The position numbers and the translations under genes are program-made. A stretch of DNA of 64,000 nt from Gordonia sp. SID5947 (GTDB lineage Bacteria > Actinomycetota > Actinomycetes > Mycobacteriales > Mycobacteriaceae): NCBI RefSeq assembly GCF_009862785.1, contig NZ_WWHU01000001.1:682001-746000 (forward strand), given 5' to 3'. Position 1 is the first letter of the stretch. Each line of letters begins with the position of its first letter. Shown in pieces: positions 42,949-51,752 of this stretch. The notes under the pieces are model-generated. The model was given only the letters and a program-made list of their open reading frames with translations. It was not told where the DNA came from and ran no database searches.

Positions 42949-44192
42949 CCGATCAGCGGCTGCCGGCCGACGTGCGGCATCGTCTCGAGGAGATCCTGCG
43001 CCCGGTCGACGAGGATCTGGCCTCGTGGTTTCCCGGTGACCGTCTGGTGGCTCAACCGGTCCACACCGTCTACCTCGGTGCCGCAGATGTCGTCGTCGAC
43101 ACGCCCGCGTCGTGGGGGGAGCGGGCCGGCGAGATCGCCGAGGGCACGCGCGACATCGTCGTCGACTTGGCAGGCGGCGACACAGTGGTCGCGGATCTGG
43201 CGCGAAAACGACTGCAGGACAATCCTATCGAAGACCTCCGGATCGACCTCGAGGACGGTTACGGATGGCGTCCCGACTCCGTCGAGGACGCGGATGCCCG
43301 ACGAGCCGGCGAGATCCTCGCCGCGTGGACACAGATGCGGCCCCATGCGCCCCGTAGTGCGGGTGTCCGCGCGAAGGGGCTCGGCGATCGAGAGCGCGAC
43401 CGCGGATTACGCACGCTGGAACTCGTGCTCGACGGCGCCGGCGGCATCCCGGACGGGTTCGTCTTCACGATCCCCAAGCTGCGTGACGTCCGGCAGGTCG
43501 ACGCGGTCAACCTGCTGTGCGAGGGCTTCGAACGTGCGCACGGTCTCGGCGAGGGGCAGTTGCGGTTCGAATTGCAGATCGAGATCCCGCAAGCGGTGCT
43601 CGGGCCAGATGGCCGAGCGACCCTGGCAGAGGCGATTCATCGCGGGAGGCCGCGACTCACCGGACTGCATTACGGGACCTACGACTACAGCGCTGCGTGC
43701 GGCATCGTCTCGGCGCAGCAGTCGTTGGCACATCCGGTTGCCGATCATGCCAAGGCGGTGATGCAGGCCGCCGCCGCGCAGACCGGGGTGTGGATCAGTG
43801 ACGGTTCCACACAGGTGGTCCCGGTGGGCACGCCCGACCAGATCCGGTCGGCGCTGCGGCGCCATCATGCTCTCGTCCTGCGGTCCCTGGAACGAGGCTT
43901 CTACCAGGGGTGGGATATGCACCCCGGACATCTGGTCACCCGGTGGGCGGCGGTCATCGGCTTCTTCCGCTCCGCGATGCCCACCGCGGCCAGACGCCTC
44001 GGGGCCTATCTGGGCCGACGGTCCGGTGACGTGATCGACGAGCCGGCCACGGCGCTGTCGCTGGCCTCGGTCCTGCATCGGGGTGTCGCCGCGGGGGCGT
44101 TCACGGCCGACGAGATCACCGAGATCGCACCGTCGTGCACGGCGGATCAGCTGACCGTCCTGCGGGAGAGCGGTGGCGCGTTGCCGTCCTGA
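42945..44192 (+). CDS. DUF6986 protein, HpcH/HpaI-aldolase/CitE-like
   Basis: A 415-residue cytosolic protein. The block DLRIDLEDGYGWRPDSVEDADA near residue 98-119 resembles the Mg-binding acidic motif of citrate lyase beta/malyl-CoA lyase, and FVFTIPKLRDVRQVDA and LQIEIPQAVLGPDG near 215 are further pieces of a TIM barrel. LTGLHYGTYDYSAACGI and SDGSTQVVPVG are conserved in the DUF6986 family. A carbon-carbon lyase or isomerase activity is likely, but the substrate is unknown. ATG 42945 overlaps the thioesterase stop (ATGA), indicating translational coupling. In M. tuberculosis this gene is absent between Rv1847 and ureA. The urease genes begin 125 bases downstream. Confidence 0.8.
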   Translation: MTDQRLPADVRHRLEEILRPVDEDLASWFPGDRLVAQPVHTVYLGAADVVVDTPASWGERAGEIAEGTRDIVVDLAGGDTVVADLARKRLQDNPIEDLRIDLEDGYGWRPDSVEDADARRAGEILAAWTQMRPHAPRSAGVRAKGLGDRERDRGLRTLELVLDGAGGIPDGFVFTIPKLRDVRQVDAVNLLCEGFERAHGLGEGQLRFELQIEIPQAVLGPDGRATLAEAIHRGRPRLTGLHYGTYDYSAACGIVSAQQSLAHPVADHAKAVMQAAAAQTGVWISDGSTQVVPVGTPDQIRSALRRHHALVLRSLERGFYQGWDMHPGHLVTRWAAVIGFFRSAMPTAARRLGAYLGRRSGDVIDEPATALSLASVLHRGVAAGAFTADEITEIAPSCTADQLTVLRESGGALPS

Positions 44193-44316
44193 CGGGGCGC
44201 CGCCTCTCTCGCCGCGCCGCACGATCCGGGGCGTGGCAGGATGACATCACGCAGCCGACGCACCAACCGTGCGCTGTCCCGGCTGTATTCGTTTCGCCAG
44301 GAGGGAATCCGGTCCG

Positions 44317-44619
44317 TTGCGACTGTCGCCACATGAGCAGGAGCGGTTGCTCATCTCGTATGCCGCGGAGCTCGCACGTCGACGGCAGGGCCGTGGCCTG
44401 AGGCTCAACCATCCCGAGGCCGTCGCGATCATCACCGACCACGTGCTCGAGGGTGCCCGGGACGGCCGCTCGGTCGCCGAACTGATGACGTCGGGCCGCG
44501 AGGTGCTCGGACGTGCCGACGTGATGGACGGTGTCCCGGAGATGCTGCACGACGTCCAGGTCGAGGCGACGTTTCCCGACGGGACCAAGCTGGTCACCGT
44601 GCACGACCCCATCGATTAG
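44317..44619 (+). CDS. ureA: Urease subunit gamma
   Basis: A 100-residue protein, the length of M. tuberculosis UreA. It reads [23 protein letters not shown], then [23 protein letters not shown] and [18 protein letters not shown], the full gamma-subunit signature. It is a structural part of the cytosolic nickel urease (UreABC)3 that splits urea to ammonia and carbamate. The start is TTG 44317, with GGAGGG ten bases upstream; the ORF continues upstream but not with homology. It begins an operon ureABCFGD, all on the plus strand with short gaps or overlaps. Confidence 0.95.
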   Translation: MRLSPHEQERLLISYAAELARRRQGRGLRLNHPEAVAIITDHVLEGARDGRSVAELMTSGREVLGRADVMDGVPEMLHDVQVEATFPDGTKLVTVHDPID

Positions 44620-44634
44620 CCGCGCGAGAGGATC

Positions 44635-45006
44635 ATGATGTCGCACATGCACTCTTCTGTCGTGCCGGGCGAGGTGATGGCCGCAGACGGAACCATCGAA
44701 CTGAACGAGGGTGCCGACGTCGTGTCCCTGGTCGTCGTCAACTCCGGTGACCGGCCCGTGCAGGTCGGGAGTCACGTTCACTTCCCGCAGGCCAATCCGG
44801 CGCTCGACTTCGATCGGTCCGCTGCCCGGGGCCGTCGCCTCGACATCCCGGCCGGGACCGCCGTGCGGTTCGAACCGGGGATCGAGATGACGGTCTCGCT
44901 CGTGCCGCTCGGCGGAACGCGCGAGGTGTACGGCATCTCCCTGGAGGCGCCCGGGCGTCTCGGACCGCAGGAGACCGCCGACGGGCGTCACGAAGGGATG
45001 CGCTGA
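44635..45006 (+). CDS. ureB: Urease subunit beta
   Basis: A 123-residue beta subunit: [22 protein letters not shown], then [26 protein letters not shown], then [26 protein letters not shown]. These are the conserved strands of the beta fold, with the HxH segment HVHFPQ. It bridges the alpha and gamma chains in the urease trimer. Two ATGs begin the protein (44635 and 44638); GAGAGGATC lies just before. Slightly longer than the mycobacterial chain (104) through a His-rich start (MMSHMHSS) and the C-terminal [11 protein letters not shown]. The stop overlaps the ureC start by one base. Confidence 0.95.
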   Translation: MMSHMHSSVVPGEVMAADGTIELNEGADVVSLVVVNSGDRPVQVGSHVHFPQANPALDFDRSAARGRRLDIPAGTAVRFEPGIEMTVSLVPLGGTREVYGISLEAPGRLGPQETADGRHEGMR

Positions 45007-46727
45007 TGGCGACGCTCGGCCGCGACCGTTACGCACAACTATTCGGACCGACCACCGGCGACCGGATCCGCTTGGCGGACACCAACCTGCTGATCGAGGT
45101 CACCGAGGACCGATCCGGCGGACCGGGACGAGCCGGCGACGAGGCCGTGTTCGGTGGCGGCAAGGTGATCCGGGAATCGATGGGACAGAGCCGGGCGACC
45201 CGCGCGCAGGGGGCACCCGACACCGTGATCACCGGTGTCGTGATCGTCGACCATTGGGGGATCATCAAGGCCGATCTGGGTATTCGTGACGGCCGGATCA
45301 CCGCGATGGGCAAGGCGGGTAACCCCGACACGATGGACGGGGTCCACCCGGACCTGGTGATCGGGCCGTCCACCGAGATCATCGCCGGAAACGGCAAGAT
45401 CCTGACGGCCGGTGGGATCGACTGCCACGTGCATTTCATCTGCCCGCAGATCATGGACGAGGCACTCGGCAACGGCATCACGACCCTGGTCGGCGGCGGT
45501 ACCGGCCCGGCCGAGGGGAGCAAGGCCACCACCGTGACCCCAGGTGCGTGGCACCTGAAGTCGATCCTCGCGGCCACCGACCACTGGCCGATGAACATCG
45601 CCCTGCTGGGTAAGGGCAATACCGTCAACGCGGATGCCATGCATGAGCAGATCCGTTCGGGTGCATCGGGTTTCAAGCTGCACGAGGATTGGGGGAGTAC
45701 CCCCGCCGCGATTGACGCCTGCCTGCGGGTCGCCGACGAGACCGGCGTGCAGGTCGCACTGCATTCGGACACGCTGAACGAGGCGGGATTCGTCGAGCAG
45801 ACGATCGGAGCGATCGCCGGACGCAGCATCCACGCCTACCACACAGAGGGTGCGGGCGGCGGCCACGCACCCGACATCATCACTGTCGCAGCGCATCCGA
45901 ACGTACTGCCCAGTTCGACCAACCCGACCCGACCGCACACCGTCAACACCCTCGACGAGCACCTGGACATGTTGATGGTCTGCCATCATCTCAACCCCAC
46001 CGTGCCGGAGGACCTCGCGTTCGCCGAGAGCCGCATCCGGCCGTCGACGATCGCGGCCGAGGATCTCCTGCACGACCTCGGGGCGATTTCGATGATCGGA
46101 TCGGATTCGCAGGCGATGGGCCGCATCGGCGAAGTGGTGCTGCGTACCTGGCAGACCGCCCACGTGCTCAAGTCGAAACGAGGGTCGTTGCCGGGAGACG
46201 ATGCGGCCGACAACAACCGCGTACGCAGATACATCGCGAAATACACGATCTGTCCGGCGATCGCCCACGGCTTCGACGACGAGCTGGGCTCGGTGGAGAC
46301 CGGAAAGCTCGCCGACCTCGTGCTGTGGGACCCGGCGTTCTTCGGAGTCCGCCCGGATCTGGTGATCAAGGGAGGAGCGATTGCGTGGGCCGCCATGGGT
46401 GACGCCAACGCGAGTATCCCGACTCCGCAGCCGGTGTTGCCGCGGCCGATGTTCGGCGCGGCGCCCAAGACCGCCGCGGCCACCTCGGTGAGCTTCGTCG
46501 CACAGGGCGGGCTCGACGCCGGGATCGAAGAGACCCTCGGACTCGACCGTAGGCTCGTCGCAGTCCGCGACACCCGGCGTATCGGCAAGGCCGACATGCC
46601 GAACAACTCGGCGATGCCGACGATCTCGGTGGAGCCCGACACCTTCACCGTGCGAGTCGACGGCGAGGTGTGGGATTCCGAGCCGGTCGCCGAACTGCCC
46701 ATGGCGCAGCGATACTTCCTGTTCTGA
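45006..46727 (+). CDS. ureC: Urease subunit alpha (catalytic)
   Basis: A 573-residue nickel amidohydrolase. [12 protein letters not shown] near residue 137 gives the HxH nickel ligands, [13 protein letters not shown] near 221 contains the lysine that is carbamylated to bridge the two nickels, [15 protein letters not shown] near 277 and [22 protein letters not shown] near 325 (the mobile flap Cys and His) complete the active site. The protein matches the family along its full length and ends MAQRYFLF. It begins at ATG 45006, overlapping the ureB stop by one base. The accessory genes ureF, ureG and ureD follow; no ureE is present, as in M. tuberculosis. Confidence 0.97.
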   Translation: MATLGRDRYAQLFGPTTGDRIRLADTNLLIEVTEDRSGGPGRAGDEAVFGGGKVIRESMGQSRATRAQGAPDTVITGVVIVDHWGIIKADLGIRDGRITAMGKAGNPDTMDGVHPDLVIGPSTEIIAGNGKILTAGGIDCHVHFICPQIMDEALGNGITTLVGGGTGPAEGSKATTVTPGAWHLKSILAATDHWPMNIALLGKGNTVNADAMHEQIRSGASGFKLHEDWGSTPAAIDACLRVADETGVQVALHSDTLNEAGFVEQTIGAIAGRSIHAYHTEGAGGGHAPDIITVAAHPNVLPSSTNPTRPHTVNTLDEHLDMLMVCHHLNPTVPEDLAFAESRIRPSTIAAEDLLHDLGAISMIGSDSQAMGRIGEVVLRTWQTAHVLKSKRGSLPGDDAADNNRVRRYIAKYTICPAIAHGFDDELGSVETGKLADLVLWDPAFFGVRPDLVIKGGAIAWAAMGDANASIPTPQPVLPRPMFGAAPKTAAATSVSFVAQGGLDAGIEETLGLDRRLVAVRDTRRIGKADMPNNSAMPTISVEPDTFTVRVDGEVWDSEPVAELPMAQRYFLF

Positions 46728-46741
46728 TCGGCGACGACGAA

Positions 46742-47401
46742 TTGAAACCCGAGACCCCCGGAACGCGTTCGCAACTGGCGATGATGCTCACGTTGGCCGA
46801 CTCCCGGCTTCCGGTTGGTGGCCACGTGCACTCAGGTGGCGTCGAGCAGGCCGTCGCCGATCGCGTCGTCGTCGACGCCGAGAGTCTCGCGCGATTCCTG
46901 CACCGTCGCGTCGCGACGAGTGGCCTCGTGGCCGCCTCGATCACCGCGGCCGTGACCGACGGCACGCTCGAAGTGGCTGCGGCGGAACGGGAAACGGATG
47001 CCCGGACACCGTCGGGGGCCGCGCGCCGGGCCTCGTTGGCGCAGGGCAGGGGCATGCTACGGCTGGCACGGCGCATGTGGCCGGAGGAGGACTGGACCGC
47101 GCATGCGCCCCAGACCCATCTGCCGGTGATCTGCGGGGTCATCGGCAGGGTGACCCGATTGTCCGGGTTCCACACCGCGTTGATCCTGGCGTACACGACG
47201 ATGAGCGGGTCGGCGACCGCCGGCCAGCGACTCCTGGCACTCGACCCCGCCGACGTCGCGGTGATCATCGCCGATCTGGGCGCCGAATGTGAGCGGGTCG
47301 CGGCAGCGGCGGCGATCGGACTCGCAGACCTCTCCGACCCGACCCTCGACGTATTCGCCGAACGCCATGAGCGTCGCGATATGCCCCTGTTCATGTCGTG
47401 A
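46742..47401 (+). CDS. ureF: Urease accessory protein UreF
   Basis: A roughly 219-residue helical protein: [24 protein letters not shown] near the N-terminus, [31 protein letters not shown] in the middle, and [20 protein letters not shown], the most conserved block, near 160. It links the UreD-UreABC complex to the GTPase UreG during nickel insertion. The start is uncertain: TTG 46742 gives a length near that of M. tuberculosis UreF, and ATG 46781 is the first ATG directly at MMLTLAD. It follows ureC by 14 bases. Its stop overlaps a start in the ureG leader frame, but ureG itself starts later. Confidence 0.88.
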   Translation: MKPETPGTRSQLAMMLTLADSRLPVGGHVHSGGVEQAVADRVVVDAESLARFLHRRVATSGLVAASITAAVTDGTLEVAAAERETDARTPSGAARRASLAQGRGMLRLARRMWPEEDWTAHAPQTHLPVICGVIGRVTRLSGFHTALILAYTTMSGSATAGQRLLALDPADVAVIIADLGAECERVAAAAAIGLADLSDPTLDVFAERHERRDMPLFMS

Positions 47402-47484
47402 CGCGGACGGTGGTGATGCGCCACCGTCTCCGACCACCCGACCCAGACCTTCTGCAACACGACGACAACCACCGAGAGGACGTC

Positions 47485-48171
47485 ATGCCACCGCATCTGA
47501 TCGACGGAGAACCACACGGCCACGACCACGCCCGGCCGCGCCGCCACCGCGAACCAGGAGAGGCGTTGCGCATCGGCGTGGGCGGGCCGGTGGGCTCGGG
47601 CAAGACGGCTCTCGTCGCCGCGTTGTGCCGGCAGTTGCGGGACGAGTTGTCGGTCGCCGTGCTGACGAATGACATCTACACCACCGAGGACGCGGATTTC
47701 CTGCGGCGCAACGCGGTTCTCTCCGACGAACGGATCACCGCGGTGCAGACCGGCGGCTGCCCGCATACCGCGATTCGCGACGACATCACTGCCAACCTCG
47801 ACGCGATCGACGACCTCGTCGCGGCCAACCCGCCGCTGGATCTGATCCTGGTGGAATCGGGTGGCGACAACCTCACGGCCACGTTCTCGACCGGACTCAT
47901 CGACGTGCAGATCTTCGTCATCGACGTCGCCGGGGGAGACAAGGTGCCACGTAAAGGCGGTCCGGGCGTGACGTTTTCCGATCTGCTGGTGATCAACAAG
48001 ACCGATCTGGCCGAACAGGTCCACGCTGATCTCGACGTCATGCGAACCGACGCCGAGCGGGTCCGTGAGGGCCGACCAACCGCGATGATCTCACTGACCG
48101 ACGATCCGGCCGCGACCGACGTCCTGGGGTGGGTGCGAGCGCAACTCGCCGAGATCGCCGTGGCTGGCTGA
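47485..48171 (+). CDS. ureG: Urease accessory GTPase UreG
   Basis: A 228-residue SIMIBI-class GTPase. Walker A is [21 protein letters not shown] near residue 34-54, and [15 protein letters not shown] near 124 holds the Glu-Ser-Gly-Gly-Asp motif; CPHTAIRDD near 93 supplies the Cys-Pro-His metal site for nickel. The GTP specificity motif is VINKTDLAE near 170. A His-rich N-terminus ([14 protein letters not shown]) may bind nickel. ATG 47485 has GAGAGGA four bases upstream; the frame extends to 47398 with no homology. It delivers nickel to UreC with UreF and UreD. Confidence 0.94.
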   Translation: MPPHLIDGEPHGHDHARPRRHREPGEALRIGVGGPVGSGKTALVAALCRQLRDELSVAVLTNDIYTTEDADFLRRNAVLSDERITAVQTGGCPHTAIRDDITANLDAIDDLVAANPPLDLILVESGGDNLTATFSTGLIDVQIFVIDVAGGDKVPRKGGPGVTFSDLLVINKTDLAEQVHADLDVMRTDAERVREGRPTAMISLTDDPAATDVLGWVRAQLAEIAVAG

Positions 48172-48178
48172 GTTCCAG

Positions 48179-48892
48179 GTGCACACCGAGATCGAGATCG
48201 TGGCCCGGCGTGGCCGTTCACCACGGGTGAGCGCGTCGGGCGGTCTCGCGTTGCGTCGGACCGGGGCCGAGTCGGCCCATCTCGTCAGCACCGCTGCGAC
48301 GCCGCTCGGCGGGGACACCATCACGGTCCGCGTGACGGTGGAGGCGGGTGCGGTGCTGCACCTGCGAACCGTCGCGGCGACCATCGCGCTGCCGTCGGCA
48401 GACCGTGTCGATTCGACGTCGGAGTGGTCGGTCGACGTCGCCGACGGAGGGCGCCTACTGCTCGATCCCGAGCCGATCGTGATCGCCGGCGGTGCCGATC
48501 ACCGCAGCTCCACCAGCGTCGTGGCGCAGCCGGGCGCCACCGTGATCATCGCGGAGCACGCGCAACTCGGCCGCGCCACCGAGTTGCCCGAACACGTGGC
48601 CCGTGCCCGATGGGAGGGCTCGTTGCGCGTGGACATCGGTGGTGCGCCGGTACTGCGTCATCGACTGATGCTGGGCGGAACCGCGGCCACCGGGCATCGG
48701 GCCGCCGGCAGCGTGTTCCGATACCCCGACATGCGACCGGCCGAGGTGTCCACCGACGCCTACGCGGCCCGGCTCGAACTCGCCCGGCCGCCGGGCGTGA
48801 ACGGTGCGACACTCACCACCGCGCTGGCGCCGACGACCACGCGGGCACGGGCGTTGTGCGACGACCTCGAGCTGGTTCCGATCGCCCTCTGA
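48179..48892 (+). CDS. ureD: Urease accessory protein UreD/UreH
   Basis: A 237-residue protein with the UreD fold: EIVARRGRSPRVSASGGLALRRTGAESAHLVSTAATPLGGDTI at the start, LHLRTVAATIALPS near 60, and LLLDPEPIVIAGGADHRSSTSV near 93, ending in GATLTTALAPTTTRAR. It scaffolds the UreF-UreG complex on UreC so that nickel and CO2 reach the active site. Somewhat longer than M. tuberculosis UreD. GTG 48179 lies just after the ureG stop, in TGAGTTCCAGGTG. The gene is convergent with ndh, whose stop is 36 bases away. Confidence 0.9.
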   Translation: MHTEIEIVARRGRSPRVSASGGLALRRTGAESAHLVSTAATPLGGDTITVRVTVEAGAVLHLRTVAATIALPSADRVDSTSEWSVDVADGGRLLLDPEPIVIAGGADHRSSTSVVAQPGATVIIAEHAQLGRATELPEHVARARWEGSLRVDIGGAPVLRHRLMLGGTAATGHRAAGSVFRYPDMRPAEVSTDAYAARLELARPPGVNGATLTTALAPTTTRARALCDDLELVPIAL

Positions 48893-48928
48893 CCGCCCGG
48901 CGCAGGCGCGGCTCGGTCCGGTGTGGGG

Positions 48929-50386
48929 TCAGCTGGCCTCGGCGGCGGACCCGGAGCCGGAATCGCCGTCGGCACCGGCACGGGCGGCCGCCACGTCTGC
49001 GGACTCCGCCTCGACCTCCGGAACCGACTTCTTCTCCAGCTCGGACAGGGCGCCCAGCGCGGTACGGGCGTAGACCTGCTGCTCGGTGACGGCGAGCTGC
49101 GCCCGGCCCCTCGTGCTGAACGCGAAGAACCAGTTGATGAGGGTGTTCAGCCGGTTGCGGAAGCCCACCAGATAGACGAGGTGAAGGGCGAGCCAGCCGA
49201 GCCACGCGAAGTAGCCCTCCGTCTCGAAGGTCTTCTTCGTGCCCGGGATCGGCACCTGCATGACCGCGCTGAATCGCGACACCGTGGCCATCGAACCCTT
49301 GTCGTAATAGCTGAACGGCTTGCGCTGGTCCTGCGTCTGACCACGCAGGCCTGCCACGATGGCGTCCGCCGCGTAGCGCCCGCCCTGGATCGCTCCCTGC
49401 GCGACACCGGGAACGCCGTCGACCGCCATCATGTCGCCGACCACGAACACGTACGGAAATCCCGGGATGGACAGATCCGGCAGTACCTTCACCCGGCCCG
49501 CACGGTCGAGCTCGACGCCGGACTGCTCGGCGAGCTTCTTGCCGAGTGGACTCGCCTGCACCCCGGCCGACCAGACCTTGCACTGGGATTCGATCCGGCG
49601 GGTGGTGCCGTCCTTGTCCTTGACGACCAGGCCGTCATAGTCGACATCGACGACCATGGCGTTGAGCTGGACCTCGACGCCCATGCTCTCCAGACGGCGA
49701 GCCGCCTTCTTGCCGAGCTTCTCGCCGAAGGGCGGCAACACGGCGGGCGCGGCGTCGAGCAGGATCACCCGTGCCTCGGTCGGGTCGATGTTGCGGAAGG
49801 TGCCCTTCAGGGTCTTGTCGCTCATCTCGGAGATCTGGCCGGCGAGCTCGACGCCGGTCGGGCCGGCCCCCACGACGACGAAGGTCAGCAGGCGGGCGCG
49901 CTCCTCCGGATCGTCGGACAGTTCGGCCTGCTCGAACGCGCCGAGGATGCGTCCGCGCAATTCGAGGGCGTGGTCGATCGTCTTCATGCCCGGCGCGTAC
50001 TCGGCGAAGTGGTCGTTGCCGAAATAGGACTGGTCTGCGCCTGCCGCGATGATGATGCTGTCGAACGGGGTGACCGTGATCCGCTCGAGCAGCCTGGACG
50101 ACACCGTCTTCGCCTCGAGATCGATGTCGAAGACGTCACCGAGCAGCACCTTGCTGTTCTTCTGTTTGCGCAGGATCACGCGGGTTGCCGGCGCGATCTC
50201 GCCTTCGGACACGATGCCGGTGGCCACCTGGTAGAGCATCGGCTGGAAAAGGTGATGGGTGGTCCGGGCGATGAGGGTGACGTCGACATCGGACTTCGCC
50301 AGACGCTGGGCCGCGAAGAGTCCGCCGAAGCCGGAGCCGACGATCACCACGTGGGGTCGCGCCGAGGTCGGAGTGGGGCTGCTCAT
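48929..50386 (-). CDS. ndh: NADH dehydrogenase type II
   Basis: A 485-residue single-subunit NADH:quinone oxidoreductase on the inner face of the membrane. Two Rossmann loops are present: VVIVGSGFGGLFAAQRLA near residue 13-30 (FAD) and FVVVGAGPTGVELAGQI near 168 (NADH). VGDMMAVDGVPGVAQGAIQGGRYAADAI near 310 is the conserved quinone-site segment, and the C-terminal amphipathic LGWLALHLVYLVGF anchors it. It feeds NADH into the respiratory chain without pumping. ATG 50386 has AGGAGATG nine bases upstream. The C-terminal Ala/Glu/Gly-rich tail is longer than in M. tuberculosis Ndh. In M. tuberculosis it likewise follows ureD (Rv1854c). Confidence 0.95.
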   Translation of the reverse strand: MSSPTPTSARPHVVIVGSGFGGLFAAQRLAKSDVDVTLIARTTHHLFQPMLYQVATGIVSEGEIAPATRVILRKQKNSKVLLGDVFDIDLEAKTVSSRLLERITVTPFDSIIIAAGADQSYFGNDHFAEYAPGMKTIDHALELRGRILGAFEQAELSDDPEERARLLTFVVVGAGPTGVELAGQISEMSDKTLKGTFRNIDPTEARVILLDAAPAVLPPFGEKLGKKAARRLESMGVEVQLNAMVVDVDYDGLVVKDKDGTTRRIESQCKVWSAGVQASPLGKKLAEQSGVELDRAGRVKVLPDLSIPGFPYVFVVGDMMAVDGVPGVAQGAIQGGRYAADAIVAGLRGQTQDQRKPFSYYDKGSMATVSRFSAVMQVPIPGTKKTFETEGYFAWLGWLALHLVYLVGFRNRLNTLINWFFAFSTRGRAQLAVTEQQVYARTALGALSELEKKSVPEVEAESADVAAARAGADGDSGSGSAAEAS

Positions 50387-50504
50387 CAGAGAACATCTCC
50401 TGTCGCTGGGAGGTCGGCTGCTGCCGCGCACCTACAACGGTAGTCAATCTTCGGAGTCCGGTCGCGATGAGGACCCCGGGGCGCGTCGCGGCCGGGGGAG
50501 GTCG

Positions 50505-51146
50505 TCAGGCCGTCAGGTCGGGGACCCCGGCGTGACGGTGTGTCCACCCCGCGGGAACGGTCGGCGACCAGGGCCGCAGGGCGGGCTCTGACCAGCGCAT
50601 CGTGAGTGTTTCCCAGTGACTGCGCAGAAGTTCGTACTCGACCTCACCGCCACTCGTCGGGAACATCACGCCGTCCTCGGACATGCGGATGGCCGACAGT
50701 CGCATGCCGACCTTCTCCATCACACGCCGCGACGCGGTGTTCATCGCCATCGTGCTGGCGAAGACGCGGTCGGCGGCGATCTCCTGGAACGACATGGTGA
50801 CCAGCGCGTGGGCCGCTTCGGTCGCCAGCCCCCGGCCCCACGCGTCGCGGCGGAGACGGTAGCTGAGCTCGACCTCGGATCGATTGCTGTGACGGGGCGT
50901 GCGGAGCGCGAACCAGCCCTGGAAGGCCGATGTGGTGCGGTCCACGGCGGTCCAGATGCCGGTCCGGTGGGCCCGGTGCTCGGCCTGGGCGCGGGGCAAG
51001 ACCCAGTCCTCGATCTCCTCGCGCGGCGTGGGCATCCCTCCGCTGACAAAGCGCATCACCGCCGGATCGCTGTCCAGCTCGACCAGTGAGTCGACGTCGT
51101 GCATCGCGACCGGACGTAGCCGTAGCCGAACCGTCTCCAGGATCAC
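50505..51146 (-). CDS. GNAT-family N-acetyltransferase (RimJ/RimL-like)
   Basis: A 213-residue acetyltransferase: ETVRLRLRPVAMHDVDSLVEL at the start, then EVELSYRLRRDAWGRGLATEA, whose RRDAWGRGLA is motif A and binds acetyl-CoA. VFASTMAMNTASRRVMEKVGMRLS is motif B. RimJ/RimL-like members acetylate N-terminal amino groups or small molecules; the acceptor is not known. GTG 51146 has GAGGGGGA six bases upstream and fits the family N-terminus, while ATG 51173 and longer starts are also possible. Divergent from the thioesterase gene at 51289, with 142 bases between. Confidence 0.8.
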   Translation of the reverse strand: MILETVRLRLRPVAMHDVDSLVELDSDPAVMRFVSGGMPTPREEIEDWVLPRAQAEHRAHRTGIWTAVDRTTSAFQGWFALRTPRHSNRSEVELSYRLRRDAWGRGLATEAAHALVTMSFQEIAADRVFASTMAMNTASRRVMEKVGMRLSAIRMSEDGVMFPTSGGEVEYELLRSHWETLTMRWSEPALRPWSPTVPAGWTHRHAGVPDLTA

Positions 51147-51288
51147 GATCTCCCCCTCGCCTGCATTGCCCATCGGAGAGTGTACGGTCCCGCTGCCGCC
51201 CGGTGGGCGCAGTGCACGGGCGTGTTCGGACGCCCGAACGTCTGTCCGTCGGGCACACCGTCGGAGGCACGCGTTAGGGTTTGCGATC

Positions 51289-51720
51289 GTGGCCGACGAA
51301 TACCTCGAAGTTCCCATCCAGCTGCGCTTCGGCGACATGGACATCAACAATCACATCAACAATGTGCAGTTCGCCCGGATCTTCGAGGAGTGCCGGGTGC
51401 GGTCGTTCGCGACATGGCTGCCCGAGCGACCCGATGGCTTCTCGGTCCTGGTGGCACGGCAGGACATCGTGTACACCGCCGTCCTCGAGTACTCGCTCGA
51501 CCCGGTCACCGTCCGCTCCTGTGTGAGCCGCATCGGGAACACCTCGTTCACACTGTCGCTGACGCTGGTCGATCCGGCCGGGACGACGTGCGCGGTCGCC
51601 GAGACGACGATGGTCTCGGTGAACCCCGAGACCGGTCGGCCGACCCCGGTGCCCGACACGGTGCGGTCGATCCTCGAAGGGCAACTCGTCGTCGGCGCCG
51701 GGATGCCGGTCCGCTCCTGA
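51289..51720 (+). CDS. 4-hydroxybenzoyl-CoA-thioesterase-like hot-dog protein
   Basis: A 143-residue hot-dog protein. QLRFGDMDINNHINNVQFARIFEECR near residue 10-35 contains the Asp (FGDMD) that begins the family active-site motif. The strands VLEYSLDPVTVRSCVSRIGNTSFTLSL follow. It probably hydrolyses short or medium acyl-CoA in the cytosol. GTG 51289 with weak GATC upstream. It lies 32 bases ahead of recC on the same strand and may be in its transcript. Confidence 0.82.
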   Translation: MADEYLEVPIQLRFGDMDINNHINNVQFARIFEECRVRSFATWLPERPDGFSVLVARQDIVYTAVLEYSLDPVTVRSCVSRIGNTSFTLSLTLVDPAGTTCAVAETTMVSVNPETGRPTPVPDTVRSILEGQLVVGAGMPVRS

Positions 51721-51752
51721 CCGGAACCTGACCGGAGGCTGGAGGGCGACAC

